Positions 10,753 to 22,437 of a stretch of DNA of 64,000 nt are shown here, in pieces (within the stretch, counting starts at the first letter, position 1; every line of letters begins with the position of its first letter). The notes below the pieces were generated by a model. It saw only the letters and a program-made list of their open reading frames with translations. It was not told where the DNA came from and searched no databases. The translations under genes were made by a program, and so were the position numbers. Origin of the DNA: Capsicum annuum (Eukaryota > Streptophyta > Magnoliopsida > Solanales > Solanaceae); NCBI RefSeq assembly GCF_002878395.1, contig NC_061118.1, positions 126,703,239-126,767,238 of the forward strand, read 5' to 3'.

Positions 10753-13312
10753 TATAACGCCCTGAAATCGAATCCCGAGACGTCACACGGTGCTTAAGGT
10801 CACAAGTGACCCCAAGCTAACCCTTCATCTGGCATAACCCAAAGCAACAGAATAAAATACATAAAATAGAAGGAATAATGTAGAAACAACCCATAACTTA
10901 GTCTGACCAACATGAAAGTAAATTTACACAATCACAATTCTGCTCATATATATACAAATCTCAAACTGAATACACTGACTACTAGTGACTGTCTATGAAG
11001 CCTCTATTAGTATTGACCAAAGATAGCCGGGTCATGACTCCAAACTACCCCTACTCAATATGAATGAATACAAAAAATACAATACACCTCAAATCTAAAC
11101 AACTCAATTCCCTGAATTAAAAGAACTAATCACCTGCCGATCGAGAGTTGCGACCCAGCTGAACATGATATGTGCGGTACAGCTTGTACCTATCTTTTGG
11201 TAAGAATGTAGCCCATAGAAATATGTGGGTTAGAACTTTAAAATGTACTGAGCATGTGGGGGTGCATGCAACAATATAAATAGTATAATCAATTTCATGA
11301 AAACATGCATACGGACAATGATGACTCACTTGGCTTGAGTTATATCAAATCATACTTTTCGTAATTTCATAATAAATAGTTCATATGATAAAATCTCGTA
11401 ATCCACGTAAATCATTATAAATCATAAATTATGATAAATCATTCTAAATCATCATAAATTATCATATTGTCAAAAATCATCATAGGTAATTATAAATCAT
11501 CATAAATAACCATAAAACATCATAAACATCTCAACTCTTTGACTCAAATCTCGGAGTGACTCGGTAATTCAAGAAACTTAATCTTATGGACACGGGAGTT
11601 TCCTATAACCGACAACCCCACGTGAGCTATGTGGAATACCAACGTTTGAAATCCCTATTGGCGAAAGCGTCATACTTTTTGCCAGGGAGTACGACCTTAA
11701 AACTATAATAATCACAATCGGGCTCTCTGGCCAATAATATCATCATCAAATAACCCTACGGTGGCACATAGGTTTGGGAAATACCAAATTTCCCTCTCGG
11801 TGCTAAGTACTACTCCCCGACAAGCTCAGAACGCGTTAGGAAATCCACCACAACATCACAAGGGTCTCTCATAAAGACTAAATCAAATCTCTTTCTCATT
11901 TATCATATCATATCAATTTGTGGATTCCTAACTCAACACATTTTAGCTCAAAACATTTTAATCTTTCTCAACATCAACAAGGTATCAATGCATTGAACCA
12001 TAACCGACTTGACATTTGGACGAGGATATAAAGACTCAATACGTAATATTTTCAATAATTTAACTCATCAAAACCATCTGAAAAATACCAAGACTCATTG
12101 CAACTTCGATATCAATATACCCAATAACTCAAATCGTCATAAGAAAGCTCAAAATTTGACACATGGCTAGAAAATACTTGGAAATACCAATAATTCATTC
12201 TTGCCCTTAAAATGTGGATACATGTTCAAAATATATCAATTCTTGATAGAAACACCAAGAATCCCAATATTAAATCTAAATTCATAGAACGAAAATAGTC
12301 AAATACTCATGTGATTCAAAACTTACAATTCAAATCTTTATAAGTTCATAATCGAATTATTTAGACATAATTCAACTTACAGAACCATATGAATCCATTA
12401 AATAGTGATAAGTGGCAAGATTGAACAATTTACATATATACATAATCAAAATCTCATGGTAGGATATCTTGGAAATAAATTCATTTGCCAAGCTCATAAT
12501 AATCCATAATAAAAATTAAAGATATGGGCATAAGAACGGAAGAATTATTCTTGTTCAAAGCCCCACATACCTAAAAATGGAAGATGAATATGAACTTTCG
12601 ACTCCGAAACTTTATTCATAAAAATAAAGGGTGCTTCTCAAAGCCCTTAACATGATCAACTCAAATCCCAAATCAATTTGAAATTTCTACGGTTCAATCA
12701 AGAGACATAGAAGGATAAAATTTGGAGTGGTAGGATTAGGGTTTGAGCCTTAGGAAATTTTGGAGAAAAATGAGCTATTGAATGTTCTTAATGGACTTAA
12801 ATCCATGGTTTACCCAGATGGATTGGAGTGGGAATGACCAAAATACGCTTAAAAATTAAATAATGTCAAATCTGTCCTTTGGTGGACTGTTTTGATAGGA
12901 TGAAGTAGATCGACCATAACCTTTTGCTCCAATGGACAAATTAGATAAAGTTAATTTCATTGGAAAGAGGACCCTCAGAGATTTCTATTGATATATAGTA
13001 GCTCACCCAGATCATTATGTACCAGGAGTTATGATAATTTGAAGTTGACCCAAAAATTCGCCTGGCCTCAGTATTTTTTCCTGCACATTTACTGTTCACC
13101 ACTATTCACGGTTAGATCGTAATGATCATAACTTATCGATCGAGTGTCTGTTTTGGATGATCCATATATCATTGGAAAGCTTATTCGATGCTCTACGCGA
13201 TGATGGGTCACATATCCAAAAATTCTACATAAAAAAATTATTAATCATGATAAAGAACAGAACTCAACATATTTTTATCTGAGATCTTAACGGACTCTTG
13301 GAAAGTTAAAAA
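10753..13312 (-). repeat. Reverse-strand Ty3 LTR, probably solo, inside TAT-1
   Basis: On the plus strand it begins TATAACGCCCTGAAATC, followed by CACACGGTGCTTAAGG and CAAGCTAACCC. These blocks match the reverse complement of the DEL-1 LTR end and the start of the reverse LTR at 49507. It interrupts TAT-1 just after the ATG at 10747. The left flank is GGCAT (10748-10752); a near match, GGCTT, stands at 13313-13317, where TAT-1 coding text resumes. The right terminus does not show the expected TTACA, so the right edge is less sure. No internal domains are present, which fits a solo LTR left by recombination between two LTRs. Confidence 0.68.
11395..11528. repeat. Imperfect ATCATAAAT repeats
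   Basis: About a dozen degenerate copies of a 9-12 base unit (AAATCATCATAA) in direct succession inside the reverse LTR. They are probably slippage products; no other role is visible. Confidence 0.7.
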
Positions 13313-14246
13313 GGCTTTAATGACTCGAAACATTTAGGAGCAAAATATTTAACAAGAAAACTTGAGGTATCACATGCATCTTTGAATAAACATGATCTTG
13401 GTAGTTGGAAATCGTATCTTGAAGATCCATGTCCATATTGTGATGGACCTCACTTTTTGTAAGATTATAGATATGCTCCCCGGAGAGAGATTTGTGCACC
13501 ATCTCTATCTTACTAGGTGTATGATTGTTCTTTATGTGGTGATCAAGATGGCAGTGCAGTGATTGCCCAAATGCCCCCTCCACCCAGTATGCTAACTCAA
13601 ATTCTAGTTTTTCTTATGATTTTGATAGGTCTTATGGTCAAGAACAAGAAGAACAAAGCACAAGAAAGAATGTCATTGATGCTACACAAAAAATGATATC
13701 ATACGTTATATACATTAAGACATAAGGGAAATTAACGAGGAAAGAAGAATAATAGAGGATATCTATATAGAGGTCAAGCATTCAAAGAACTTTTCCATAT
13801 TATGTTTAGATGATATCTTATCTGTGGAATTATTTAACATAATGGACGAGTGTGAAGATAAGGAACAAGAATCCTTAATCGATGTTGTGCTTAATGTTGA
13901 GAAATACTTAATGATTTTCCAACCAACCAAACCAACCATGAGGGATGATGCCAAGATTGAGGAAATAGTGCTAGAGGCAAAGGAAGAAACCAAGCAAATC
14001 TCTTCTGAAGACTCTAGCCTAATTTGGGTTGAGGATGCCCAGAAGGATGCAACTCCGAAATTAAGGAGAAGACCTTATTCGAACCATTTTTCAAAATTGT
14101 GCTTGGTGGATAAAATAGAAGTCCACCTACCCAAGCAACTGAGGTTTTTTGAGTATGAGGAATATAATCCTTATATTTTGGAGTTTGGCATTCAAAAAGA
14201 GCAAAATGAAACCCCCCACTTGAAGGTCAGTAAAGGCAAAATTTAA
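13313..14246 (+). pseudogene. TAT-1 orphan ORF, acidic protein with zinc-finger-like N-part
   Basis: Coding text resumes after the inserted LTR. EDPCPYCDGPHF at about 13422-13458 resembles a C-x-x-C...H zinc ribbon, but the downstream cysteine is lost (YRYA). After several stops an open frame of 140 codons runs 13824-14246. It is rich in Glu, Asp and Lys, includes DDAKIEEIVLEAKEE and ends in a KLCLVDKIEVHLPK-like tract. TAT-2 encodes a matching segment at 48482-48682, so this is a true element protein and not a chance frame. I do not recognise a named family: it is neither pol nor the usual Gag. It could be a highly diverged Gag C-part or an accessory protein. Confidence 0.62.
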
Positions 14247-16032
14247 TGTGCATCAAGTGCATTATTGATAATCTCATCAATACCCAATGAGCCTATCTGG
14301 AAATTTGATATGAAGTTGGGTAAAAGATTCAAGCCATCAAAGTGACGAGATAAAAGAAGTGTTATTGTATTTGTACGTTTGCCCAATGCGCCTCGAAGAT
14401 GTATTGATAAAAAGTTGGGTCAATGTTTCAAATCCTCCAAGTGGAGACATAAATAATTATCAACAAGGTATCTTGATGAAGTTTGAGTAGACAAGATAAC
14501 TAAGTCATGCCGCGACACTAAATTAGGTGCTTCTTAGGAGGCAACCCAAGGTATTTTGTTATTTGTATTCGTATTATGTGATTGACATCAGATCTTCGCA
14601 CCCATGGTGCCATAGGTATGTTTTTAGCTCTCTCATTTTGGTTTAATGCATTAGGGACATTGCATGATTTTAAGTTGAGGGTGGAACTGCTTATGGGTGT
14701 TGATGTTCTCTTGTGGTTTTTGTTCCTAGTAGAGCCGACATGTTTAGGCATATTGTGTTTGTTTTGTAAAGTTTTGTAGTCAACTAAGAGAAATACATAT
14801 ACTTAAGGCAGTTAAATTGTTTTGTGATTTTTGTACACCTCTTCAAGTGGTCTACTTCTTTAACTGTGTCATTTTTATTCAAGTATGACCACTATGCATC
14901 TTTGTATGACATTAGTTCTAGTAACATAATAATCATTGCTAAATAACTGCATGAACTAAATGAGTAGTAGATTGCAGTATACCTGTGTTCCAAGTGTGTG
15001 TGAGATGGTACTTAGTTCCCTCTGTATGCTAAAGCCAGAACTTTCCTAGTTAGTCTTACCTAGGTTGAAGGATAAGGGTTAGGAAAGGATCATAGGCCAT
15101 TTTGATTTTAGCTTACTTTAGCCTAAATGACTTTACCTATATGCATAATATTCCTTGATCCCTATTTTGAGCTTAATTAGCCTATTTCTTTGTGTAACAC
15201 CTATCCCATTCTCATTTAGATCATAATGAACCTGTTTTGGCCTTGGTCCTCTTTGGACACTGTGCATCTTGACTTAGGAAAATGTCCTAGGTTGAGGGTG
15301 GCTATCATAGGGGTGCATGATATAGAATGAGTATGAAGAAATTTAGCATAAAAGAAAAAAATAAAAAACTAGGTGCAGAAGAAAGGGCTAGAAAAAGAAA
15401 AATTGTGAAAAAGAATAAGTAATTGAGAAAAGACTGTACCCAGCCTAAATAAGTGTGATCAAGGAAAGAGAAGAGCGGAAAAGGCTAATGATTGTAACCC
15501 CAAAAAGCTAGTGTAGTGTCAAGGAGGCTTAGTCACTTTAAATACCATCGAGTATCATACCAGCCCCTAACCTGCATTACAAGCCTAAGAGAAGACCTAT
15601 AGTGATCCTAGCTGACCTATCTAAAGATCTGGGTAATGAAAATAAGGGCAAGCCTATGGTACTTGGCATACACTGATTGGAACTTCGTTCTGAGAGTGAG
15701 TGTTTTGATTGTCCCCATGGTTACATATATAATTCCTTATATGAGATGAGGGGGATGCCTTTGCTGTGAGGGCACACTAGTTACATTGCTAGTTACTGAC
15801 TTGTTCGGGTAGTGTAATAATGGTCTATGAATGGTTGTTATAACTGAATTGATGTCTTATCTTGATTCCTGTGTGTTGCATTGGTGTTCTTCATTGTTCT
15901 TAAATTGAGTGACCTTGGAGATGGTAAAAGTGTTTTGAGATGATATGGATGATTGACTGCCAAATATACCTTGTAATCTCTTAGTTGTATTGAGTTGCTT
16001 GAGGACAAGCAATTGTTTTAAGTTCAGGTTGT
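14247..16032 (+). other. TAT-1 3' untranslated region with conserved motif and polypurine-like end
   Basis: The motif CATGCCGCGAC...GGAGGCAACCCAAG (14505-14550) is shared with TAT-2 at 49013-49056. From memory, the same pattern recurs just after the last ORF in many plant Tat/Athila-type non-autonomous elements. The region ends with GAGGACAAGCAATTG...AAGTTCAGG (16001-16030), the usual form of the plus-strand primer tract in this group, directly before the 3' LTR. The stretch between has no supported gene; the ORFs at 14518-14779 overlap on opposite strands and match nothing. Confidence 0.65.
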
Positions 16033-17539
16033 TGATGTATGACCTAATGCTAACATATTTAAGGCTTTTAACCAAGAATAATTGTGAAGTCTTAAGTAAC
16101 TTTTGTCGTTTTTGATTGGTTTATGTTTTATTTTGCATTTTAAGTTGATATGATAGAGAACCAACAAGAATGGAAGTGAAGAAGTTAAAATCTGAAGAAA
16201 TCTAAAGAAAAGTGTGGCTGACAACATTTGTGATAAGTTGTCAGCCCCGTGATAAGCTATCACTTCATCGTTAAAAGTAGACAGAGAATTGGCCTAAGTT
16301 GAAAGCTGTGACGACATTTTATGATTGGTCATCAAGGGTCCGATAAGCTATTAAGAATGTCGTTAGCCTAAAGCAATACATGAGAACTGAATTAGAGCCT
16401 TGATAACATTTTGTGATAGGTCATCAAAGAGCTGATAAGTCATCAATATTTTTGTCATCCTTAAGCAAGAAGAGCCAAAATTGAATGAGTTAGCGACAAT
16501 TGTGATAAGTCGTCAGCCTCCTGATAGGCTATCACAAATGTCGTCACCTAATCCAAGGGATTTCTAAAATTTTATTATTTTGTTTCCTTACTTAGGGTGA
16601 ACTATTTAAAGCCTTGTTTAGGGTTTTCTTGGGGAGGCCGAACCTTGAGTTTTGAGACATATACTTTGATATTTTTCTCTCTCTAACTTCTTGGCTTGAA
16701 AAAGTAATTATTTTGAAGAAAATTTAATCATTATTTTGGGATTTTCTGTTGTGATCTAATTTGAGATTCACTAGTTATTATTCATCTTGTGGTAAGTTTA
16801 TCTTTCAAAGTATGAATTCATCTAGTTACTTCGATTATTACATCATGAGCAGCTAAATTCCTTTAACCTGAATTATGGGATTAGGGTTAGGTCTTGATAA
16901 GGTGCTGAGTGATCAGGATTTGAAAGGTGGTAGGACTTCTTGATAATTCTGAGGCTTTACTCCTGTTGTTTGCAAAAAATAGATAAAACCTACTTTGATT
17001 TTCTTGAGAAAGAAATCAAATATAGTAGGAAGTGAATTATCAACATGGACTTGGAAATACTCCGTTTAATAATCAGCACTATAACAAGGTTTGTTAACCT
17101 GAGGTAAAATCTGGGTAGTGAATACAAATTCCCTAAGTCCGAGAGGATTAGGTAATTAAATGCTTAAGTAGGTCGAGAGACATTTAAGTATAACTTCGAT
17201 AAAGATAACTTGTTGTCCTACCTACTGTGAGAATCCTGAACCACTTGTAGCATCCGTCAAGTACCAAAATCCCTAGTGAACATAATTCTGGTTTTTCAAA
17301 AACTCTTGATTACGAACACTGAAACTAACATAACCAAAAATTATTTGTTTGATCATCAAAACCCCCCCATTTTGGCTTTTCGTATCATTGATTTGAATTT
17401 AACTTGTAGCTATAGTTTCAAATTAGTTTAATCACCACTTACATTGTTCCCTGTGGATTCGACCCCAATTCCAAAGTTGGGTAAATATATTAACAACGAT
17501 CGCCTTGCACTAAATTGAAGTGTAAGTTTAGCGTTATCA
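16033..17539 (+). repeat. TAT-1 3' LTR
   Basis: 1507 bp, TGATGTATGACC...GCGTTATCA, collinear with 9083-10594 including the ~92-bp array at 16230-16550 and the TATA-like box. The following CACAC is the right target duplication. Confidence 0.92.
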
Positions 17540-18290
17540 CACACCAAAATAAAATGGTATGGCAAAAATGTATGATCATACATTAATGGATATGGTTAGG
17601 AGTATGTTAAGTAATTTATCTTTATCTCCTTCGTTATGGATGTATTATTTAAAAAATACCGTTTACTTTCTTAATTGGGTTGACTAGTAGGAAACCTAGT
17701 CTAAGGCACCTACATGCTTAGGGTTGCCCGACTGAAGTTAGAGTTCATAATCAACAAGAAAAAAACTAAATTCAAGAACAATCAGTGGTTTCTTCATTGG
17801 TTATCTAGAAAAATCAAATGGGTATAGATTTTACTATCCTAGGAACAGTTAGATATTAGTTGAAACTAGAAACTCTAGGTTCATTGAGAATTGTAAAGTT
17901 AGTGGAGTAAAGAACCACATAACATGGAAATTAATGAAGTTAGGGTGTAAATTTCTCAACCTCGCAGTTCTTTTAAATTTTTTGTTCGTGAAGTTGTTGT
18001 ACAACAAAGTAATCAACAAAAACAACAAATTAGTGCTCACGCTAATCATGATGAACCCATAATTGATGAACCTACAATAGATTAACCACAAGAAGTAGCA
18101 TCAAGAAGATCTCAAAGACAAAGAAGACCTACTATTTTTGAATATTATATGGTATATCTACATGAGTTAGAAATTAACTTAGGAATTGAGAATGATCTAA
18201 TTTCATTTTCATAAGCCATTAAAAATAACAATTCTAATAAATTGATAAATTCTAAGAAAGATGAGTTCAAATCTATGGAACAGAAATAAG
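17540..18290 (+). pseudogene. Copia integrase C-part, unit A
   Basis: Continues the integrase text broken at 9082 (collinear with 20429-21206 of unit B): LDMVRSMLSNLSLSPSLW, LLNWV, then GCPTEVRVHNQQEK and a Q- and N-rich linker. It lacks a short segment that unit B keeps at about 20570-20610 (VVPKTPFKLW). Stops are present throughout. It ends at 18290 where unit B begins, so RT and RNase H were never duplicated. Confidence 0.75.
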
Positions 18291-18684
18291 TTTGATGCTC
18301 ATAATCGATGCAACAACTATTGGTCAATTAAAGTTTTTGGCTATAAGATATTTATTAATCACCCAAAGGCTGATTATTTCTTTTTATAACCAATTAACAT
18401 TAAGGAGATAATTTTGATGTAGCCTTAATTTTATTCATTTATCCAAATGTGATAAATATTATTAATTGATGCATAAAATATGATCAAATTATGTTAAATA
18501 CACTTATAAGCATCATTATGTTTAAAGTTGTATTTTGATGTTTCGCCCAAAGGAAAACATCAATATACATTTTAAGAAAGTAAACCATTTCTTAATATGA
18601 TAATATGTTTAAACTCATAACTCAAAGTAATAATAGTTGAGCATATTCTACTTCAAACATTAGCTCTTCATTTACACTCTGCCT

Positions 18685-19495
18685 CTGTTATGACATTTAA
18701 CGGTCTTAACTTTTCAGGTTAGTGCGAACAAATCAGATTCCATCTTGTGATTTTAATCTTGATGTTGCAGTTTACTTTGAGAGGCTAACTGCTATTACTG
18801 AAACTAGCAGTGATTAAGAAACGTCCTATTATAAGCATTGGAATTGGTCTAACATATTAAGCCTAATGTTCACCTGAATGAATATAACGGGAAATATTAA
18901 GACTACTCTTTCAAAAACATAAAATGCAAAAGAACTTTTGAAACTTGTGGAAGAATCCTCTCCAACTTCTAATAAGTCTCTTACTGGGATACTATGGGTA
19001 ATTTGACCACCATGATGTTTGATAGTTCACCTACTATGCATGAGCATGTCATTGAAATGACAAACATAGCAGCAAGATTTAAGTCTTTGGGAATAGAACT
19101 AAGAAACAATTTTCTTGTGTAATTCATCATCAACTCATTATAATTTTATTATTGTGCTTTTCAAATAATCTACAACACCATGAAAGATAAATAGAACGTA
19201 AATGAATTGTACGGTATGTTGGTCCAAGAGGAAATAAGACTGAAGAATTAAGGAACCCACTCCATTAACTTTGTAAATCATAAAGGAGCTTAAAAGAAAG
19301 GAAAGATGCATGGTAAGGGAAAATAGAAGCAACTTAATGATAATGAGTCCTTCTCTCAAGTACGTAATAAGGGACACAAGAATGTCATTTCTGTGGAAAA
19401 TCTGGATACTTTCTGAAAAATTGCTTAAAATGTATGGTATGGTTCAAGAAGAAAGGTAAGCCTAGTGCTTTTACATGTCTCGAATAAAATTTAAC
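18685..19495 (+). pseudogene. Copia gag, unit B
   Basis: Same layout as unit A: LNFSG near the start, YYKHWNWSN, MNITGNIKTTLSKT, then a zinc knuckle at about 19386-19460 reading CHFCGKSGYFLKNCLKC. This is a CCHC box in which the His position is Tyr, a change expected to weaken zinc binding. Stops and single-base shifts interrupt the frame. The knuckle is better kept than in unit A. Confidence 0.75.
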
Positions 19496-20440
19496 TATTG
19501 TTCCTTATAATACTTGGTGGGTCAACTCTGGTTTTGCTGTTCGTGTTTCTAATATGATGGAGGGATTCTTTACAACCCAGACCATAAACAAGAATGTAAG
19601 TAATGTATACATAGGGAATAGAATGAAGGCTCTGGTTGAAGATTTTTGAACATATAGTTTGATTTTCGATACTGGATGTCACTTAGATTTATTTGAAATA
19701 TGTTATGTACCTTTTCTTTCAAGAAATTTTGTTTCTTTGCCTAAGTTAGAAAAGACTGGATACTCTTTTAATTTTGGTAATGATTTTTTTTGTTTGTTTA
19801 AACATAATTATCTCATTGGTACCGGTACTCTTTGTGATAACTTATACAAGATGAATCTTGATAATTTATTTGTTGAAACACTCTTAACTCTGCATCATAA
19901 TGTTGGAACCAAACGTAGTTTGGTGAATGAATAATCTGCTAACTTATGGCATAAATATTGAGGTCACATATCTAGAGAAAGGTTGGAAAGACTAGTTAAG
20001 AATGTAATTCTTCTAGATTTGGATTTTACTAACCTTAACATTTGTGTGGATGGTTTTTAAGTAAAAGAAACAAGGAGCAAAAAGAAAGGGAGCCACAAGA
20101 AGCAAACAACTTCTTGAAATTATGCACTATGATATATGTGGTCCTTTTCATATTTGTTCTTTCAGTAAGGAAAAATATTTTATCACTTTTATTGATGGAT
20201 TTTCACATTATGAATGTGTCTATTTGTTGTATGAAAAATCTCAAGCGATTAATTCCTTAAGGTATTTATTACTAAGGTTGAATGACAATTAGAAAGAAAG
20301 GTAAAAATAATCAGGTTTGAGAGAGGTGGTAAATATTATAGAAGATATGATGAAACTGGACAACAACCTAGTTTATTTGCTAATTTCCTAAAAAAATGTG
20401 GCATATTTGCTCAATATACAGTCCTTGGCACACAATAACA
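19496..20440 (+). pseudogene. Copia protease and integrase N-part, unit B
   Basis: The protease motif reads TWWVNSGFAVRVSNM: the active-site Asp is Asn. An open stretch at 19659-19934 holds FDTGCHLDLFEICYVP, LIGTGTLCDNLYKMNLDNLF and TLHHNVGTKRSLVNE, typical of the segment between protease and the GAG-preintegrase domain. Then come LWHKY*GHISRERLERL with the HHCC finger (second Cys lost at ICVDGF) and the integrase core start near 20120. The core has stops at most conserved positions. Confidence 0.8.
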
Positions 20441-21206
20441 AAATGGTGTGCCAAAAATATGAAATCAAACATTACTAGATATTGTTAGTACTATGTTAAG
20501 TAATTCATCTTTACCTCCTTTGTTGTGGGTATATGCATTAAAAACTACCGTTTAGTTGCTTAATAGGGTTCCTAGTAAAGTAGTTCCAAAGACACCTTTT
20601 AAATTATGGACTGTAGGAAACCTAGTCTAAGGAACCTATATCTTTGGGGTTGCCTAACAAAATTTAGAGTTCATAATCCAAAAGAAAGAAACTAGTTTCA
20701 AGAGCAATTAGTGGTTTCTTCATTAGTTATCTAGAAAAATCAAAAGGGTATAGAGTTTACTTTCCTGGTCATAGTACGAGAATAGTTGAAACTAGAAATG
20801 ATAGGTTACTTGAGAATAGTGAAGTTAGTGGGAGTGAAGAACCATGTAACGTAGAAATTAATGAAGTTAGGGTGAAAATTCCTCTACCCTATAGTTCTTT
20901 TAAATTTGTTGTTCGTGAAGTTGTTGTACAACAAAGTAATCAACAAGAACAACAAATGAATGCTCTTGCTAATCATGATGAAGCCAAAATTGATAAATCT
21001 ACAGTATATAAGAAGTATCATCGAGAAGATCTCAAATACAAATAAGACCTGCTATTTTTGACGATTATTTGGTATATCTACATGAGTCATAAATTGACTT
21101 TGGAATTGATATTGATCCAATTTCATTTTCACAAGCCATTGTAAATAGCAATTCTGATGGATAAATGATATGAAAGATGGGTTAAAATCTATGGAACGGA
21201 ATAAAG
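20441..21206 (+). pseudogene. Copia integrase core C-part and linker, unit B
   Basis: Text such as LLDIVSTMLSNSSLPPLLWVYALKTTV, VVPKTPFKLW and the VVQQSNQQEQQM linker is in the order expected between integrase and RT. Frequent stops. The unit B boundary TTTG at 21207-21210 lies at the start of RT. Confidence 0.72.
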
Positions 21207-21955
21207 TTTGGGACCTTTTTAAATTACCCAAAGGTTGAAAAAGTGTTTGTTGTAAATGGGTCTTTAAGAATAAACATGATTCAACTGGCAACATCGAACG
21301 TCACAAGGCTAGACTTGTTGCCAAAGGTTTCACTCATAAATATGACATGGACTATAAATAACATTTTCACCTATCTCTAGAAAATATTCAAAAAAATTAT
21401 AATGGCTTTGTTAGCTCATTATGACTTTGAACTACATTAAATGGATGTGAAAACAACCTTTCTAAATATAAATTTGGAGGAAGAAGTTTATATGAATCAA
21501 CCTGAGGGGTTTTCTATTAAAAACAAGGAACACATGGTGTATAAACTTAAAAATTCAATATACAAACTTAAAATAAGTTGCAGATAATGGTATCTTAAGT
21601 TTAATGAAATGGTAGTCACCTTTGGATTTAAGTAAAACACTATTGATCGGTGTATATATTTGAAGGTCAGTGGTAGTAACTTTATTATGTTAGTCCTGTA
21701 TGTTGATGACATATTGCTTGCTACTCTAATGATCTTAGTTTTTTTCATGATACCAAGAAATATCTCTCTAACAACTTTTAAATGCAAGATATGGGAGAGG
21801 TATTCTATGTGATTGGGATAGAAAAAAATTTGAGATAGATCTCAAGGATTGTTGGGGTTGTCTCAGAAAGCCTATATTAATAAAATATTTAAGAGATGTT
21901 GAATTGAAAAATGCTTATCAAGTCCAGTTCTAATTTAAAAAAAAGATAAGTTTAG
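21207..21955 (+). pseudogene. Copia reverse transcriptase
   Basis: RVT_2-type RT that would copy the RNA into DNA. Visible in order: [13 protein letters not shown] and [16 protein letters not shown] (about 21255-21355), MALLAHYDFELH*MDVKTTFLN, EEEVYMNQPEGF (about 21479), YKLKNSIYKLK and the catalytic VLYVDDILLA with YVDD at 21699-21710. The YVDD residues are intact, but stops occur before and after them. Only one RT copy exists, because the duplication ended at 21206. Confidence 0.85.
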
Positions 21956-22437
21956 TCTTACTTAATGTCCAAAAATGACTTGGAACGTAAACAAATGAAA
22001 TACACTCCTAATGCATCAATAGTTGGGAGTCTAATGTATGCCTAGACATGTACAAGAATAGATATCAGTTTTTTTGTTGGGATGCTGGACCGATACCAAA
22101 GTAATCCTTGAATGGATCATTAGAGGGCTACAAAGAAAATGTTGTAATATTTATATGTCATGGGAGATCATATGCTTACTTATAAAAGATCTGATTATCT
22201 CGATGTGGTTGATATTCAAATTCAGATTATGCTAGTTGTACGTATACAAGAAAATCCACATTTTGACATTTGTACCTGTTAGTTGAAAGGGAAATACATT
22301 AAAGAGTGTGAAGCAACCTATTATAGTTGCATCCACTATGTAAACTAAGTTTATGGCATGCTTTGAGGCCACAATTCAGGTTAATTGGTTGTGGAACTTT
22401 ATTTTAGGACTTGGACTGGTTGACAATATTATTGCCA
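21956..22437 (+). pseudogene. Copia RNase H, N-part
   Basis: Follows RT: text like YTPNASIVGSLMYA at about 22000-22040, then GYSNSDYASC near 22212-22240 (the family's first catalytic Asp is in this motif), then MACFEATIQVNWLWNFILGLGLVDNI to 22437, where TEK-R begins. The domain resumes at 37314. Joined without TEK-R and one pentamer, the frame reads on without a shift, which confirms the insertion point. Confidence 0.82.

Larger units (their letters stand above)
9083..17539 (+). mobile_element. TAT-1: Tat/Ogre-like non-autonomous LTR retrotransposon, TSD CACAC
   Basis: Starts TGATATGAGAGC and ends GCGTTATCA, with perfect 5-bp duplications CACAC at 9078-9082 and 17540-17544. LTRs are 9083-10594 (1512 bp) and 16033-17539 (1507 bp). 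A tRNA-Asp PBS follows the first LTR and a polypurine stretch precedes the second, which sets the plus orientation. The interior has one decayed orphan ORF (13313-14246), a conserved untranslated motif (14505-14550) and a reverse LTR inserted at 10753-13312. There is no RT, RNase H or integrase, so it must have relied on proteins in trans. It landed in unit A of COP-1; unit B keeps the empty site at 20429-20433. Confidence 0.93.
6948..18290 (+). repeat. COP-1 tandem duplication, unit A (carries the TAT-1 insertion)
   Basis: Unit A runs from the TTTGATGCTCATAATCGATG sequence at 6948 to the junction at 18291, where the same sequence starts again. Without TAT-1 and its duplicated pentamer it is about 2.88 kb, against about 2.92 kb for unit B (18291-21206). 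Colinear landmarks in both units include the gag start, the WxxSGF protease text, LIGTxxLCDNLY, the integrase text and the CTATGGAAC block. At the junction the two parent sequences share only TTTG (6948-6951, 18291-18294, 21207-21210), which points to illegitimate recombination. Confidence 0.85.
18291..21206 (+). repeat. COP-1 tandem duplication, unit B
   Basis: About 2.92 kb, collinear with unit A (6948-18290 without TAT-1). It continues past 21206 into RT, so unit B is the copy still joined to the 3' half of the element. It keeps an uninterrupted version of the TAT-1 target. Confidence 0.85.

Noticed and set aside
11126..11329. 67-codon minus-strand ORF
   Set aside because: It falls in the U5-side of a reverse Ty3 LTR; no family similarity.
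13317..13993. Minus-strand ORFs opposite the TAT-1 orphan ORF
   Set aside because: They are antisense shadows; only the plus-strand frame is matched by TAT-2.
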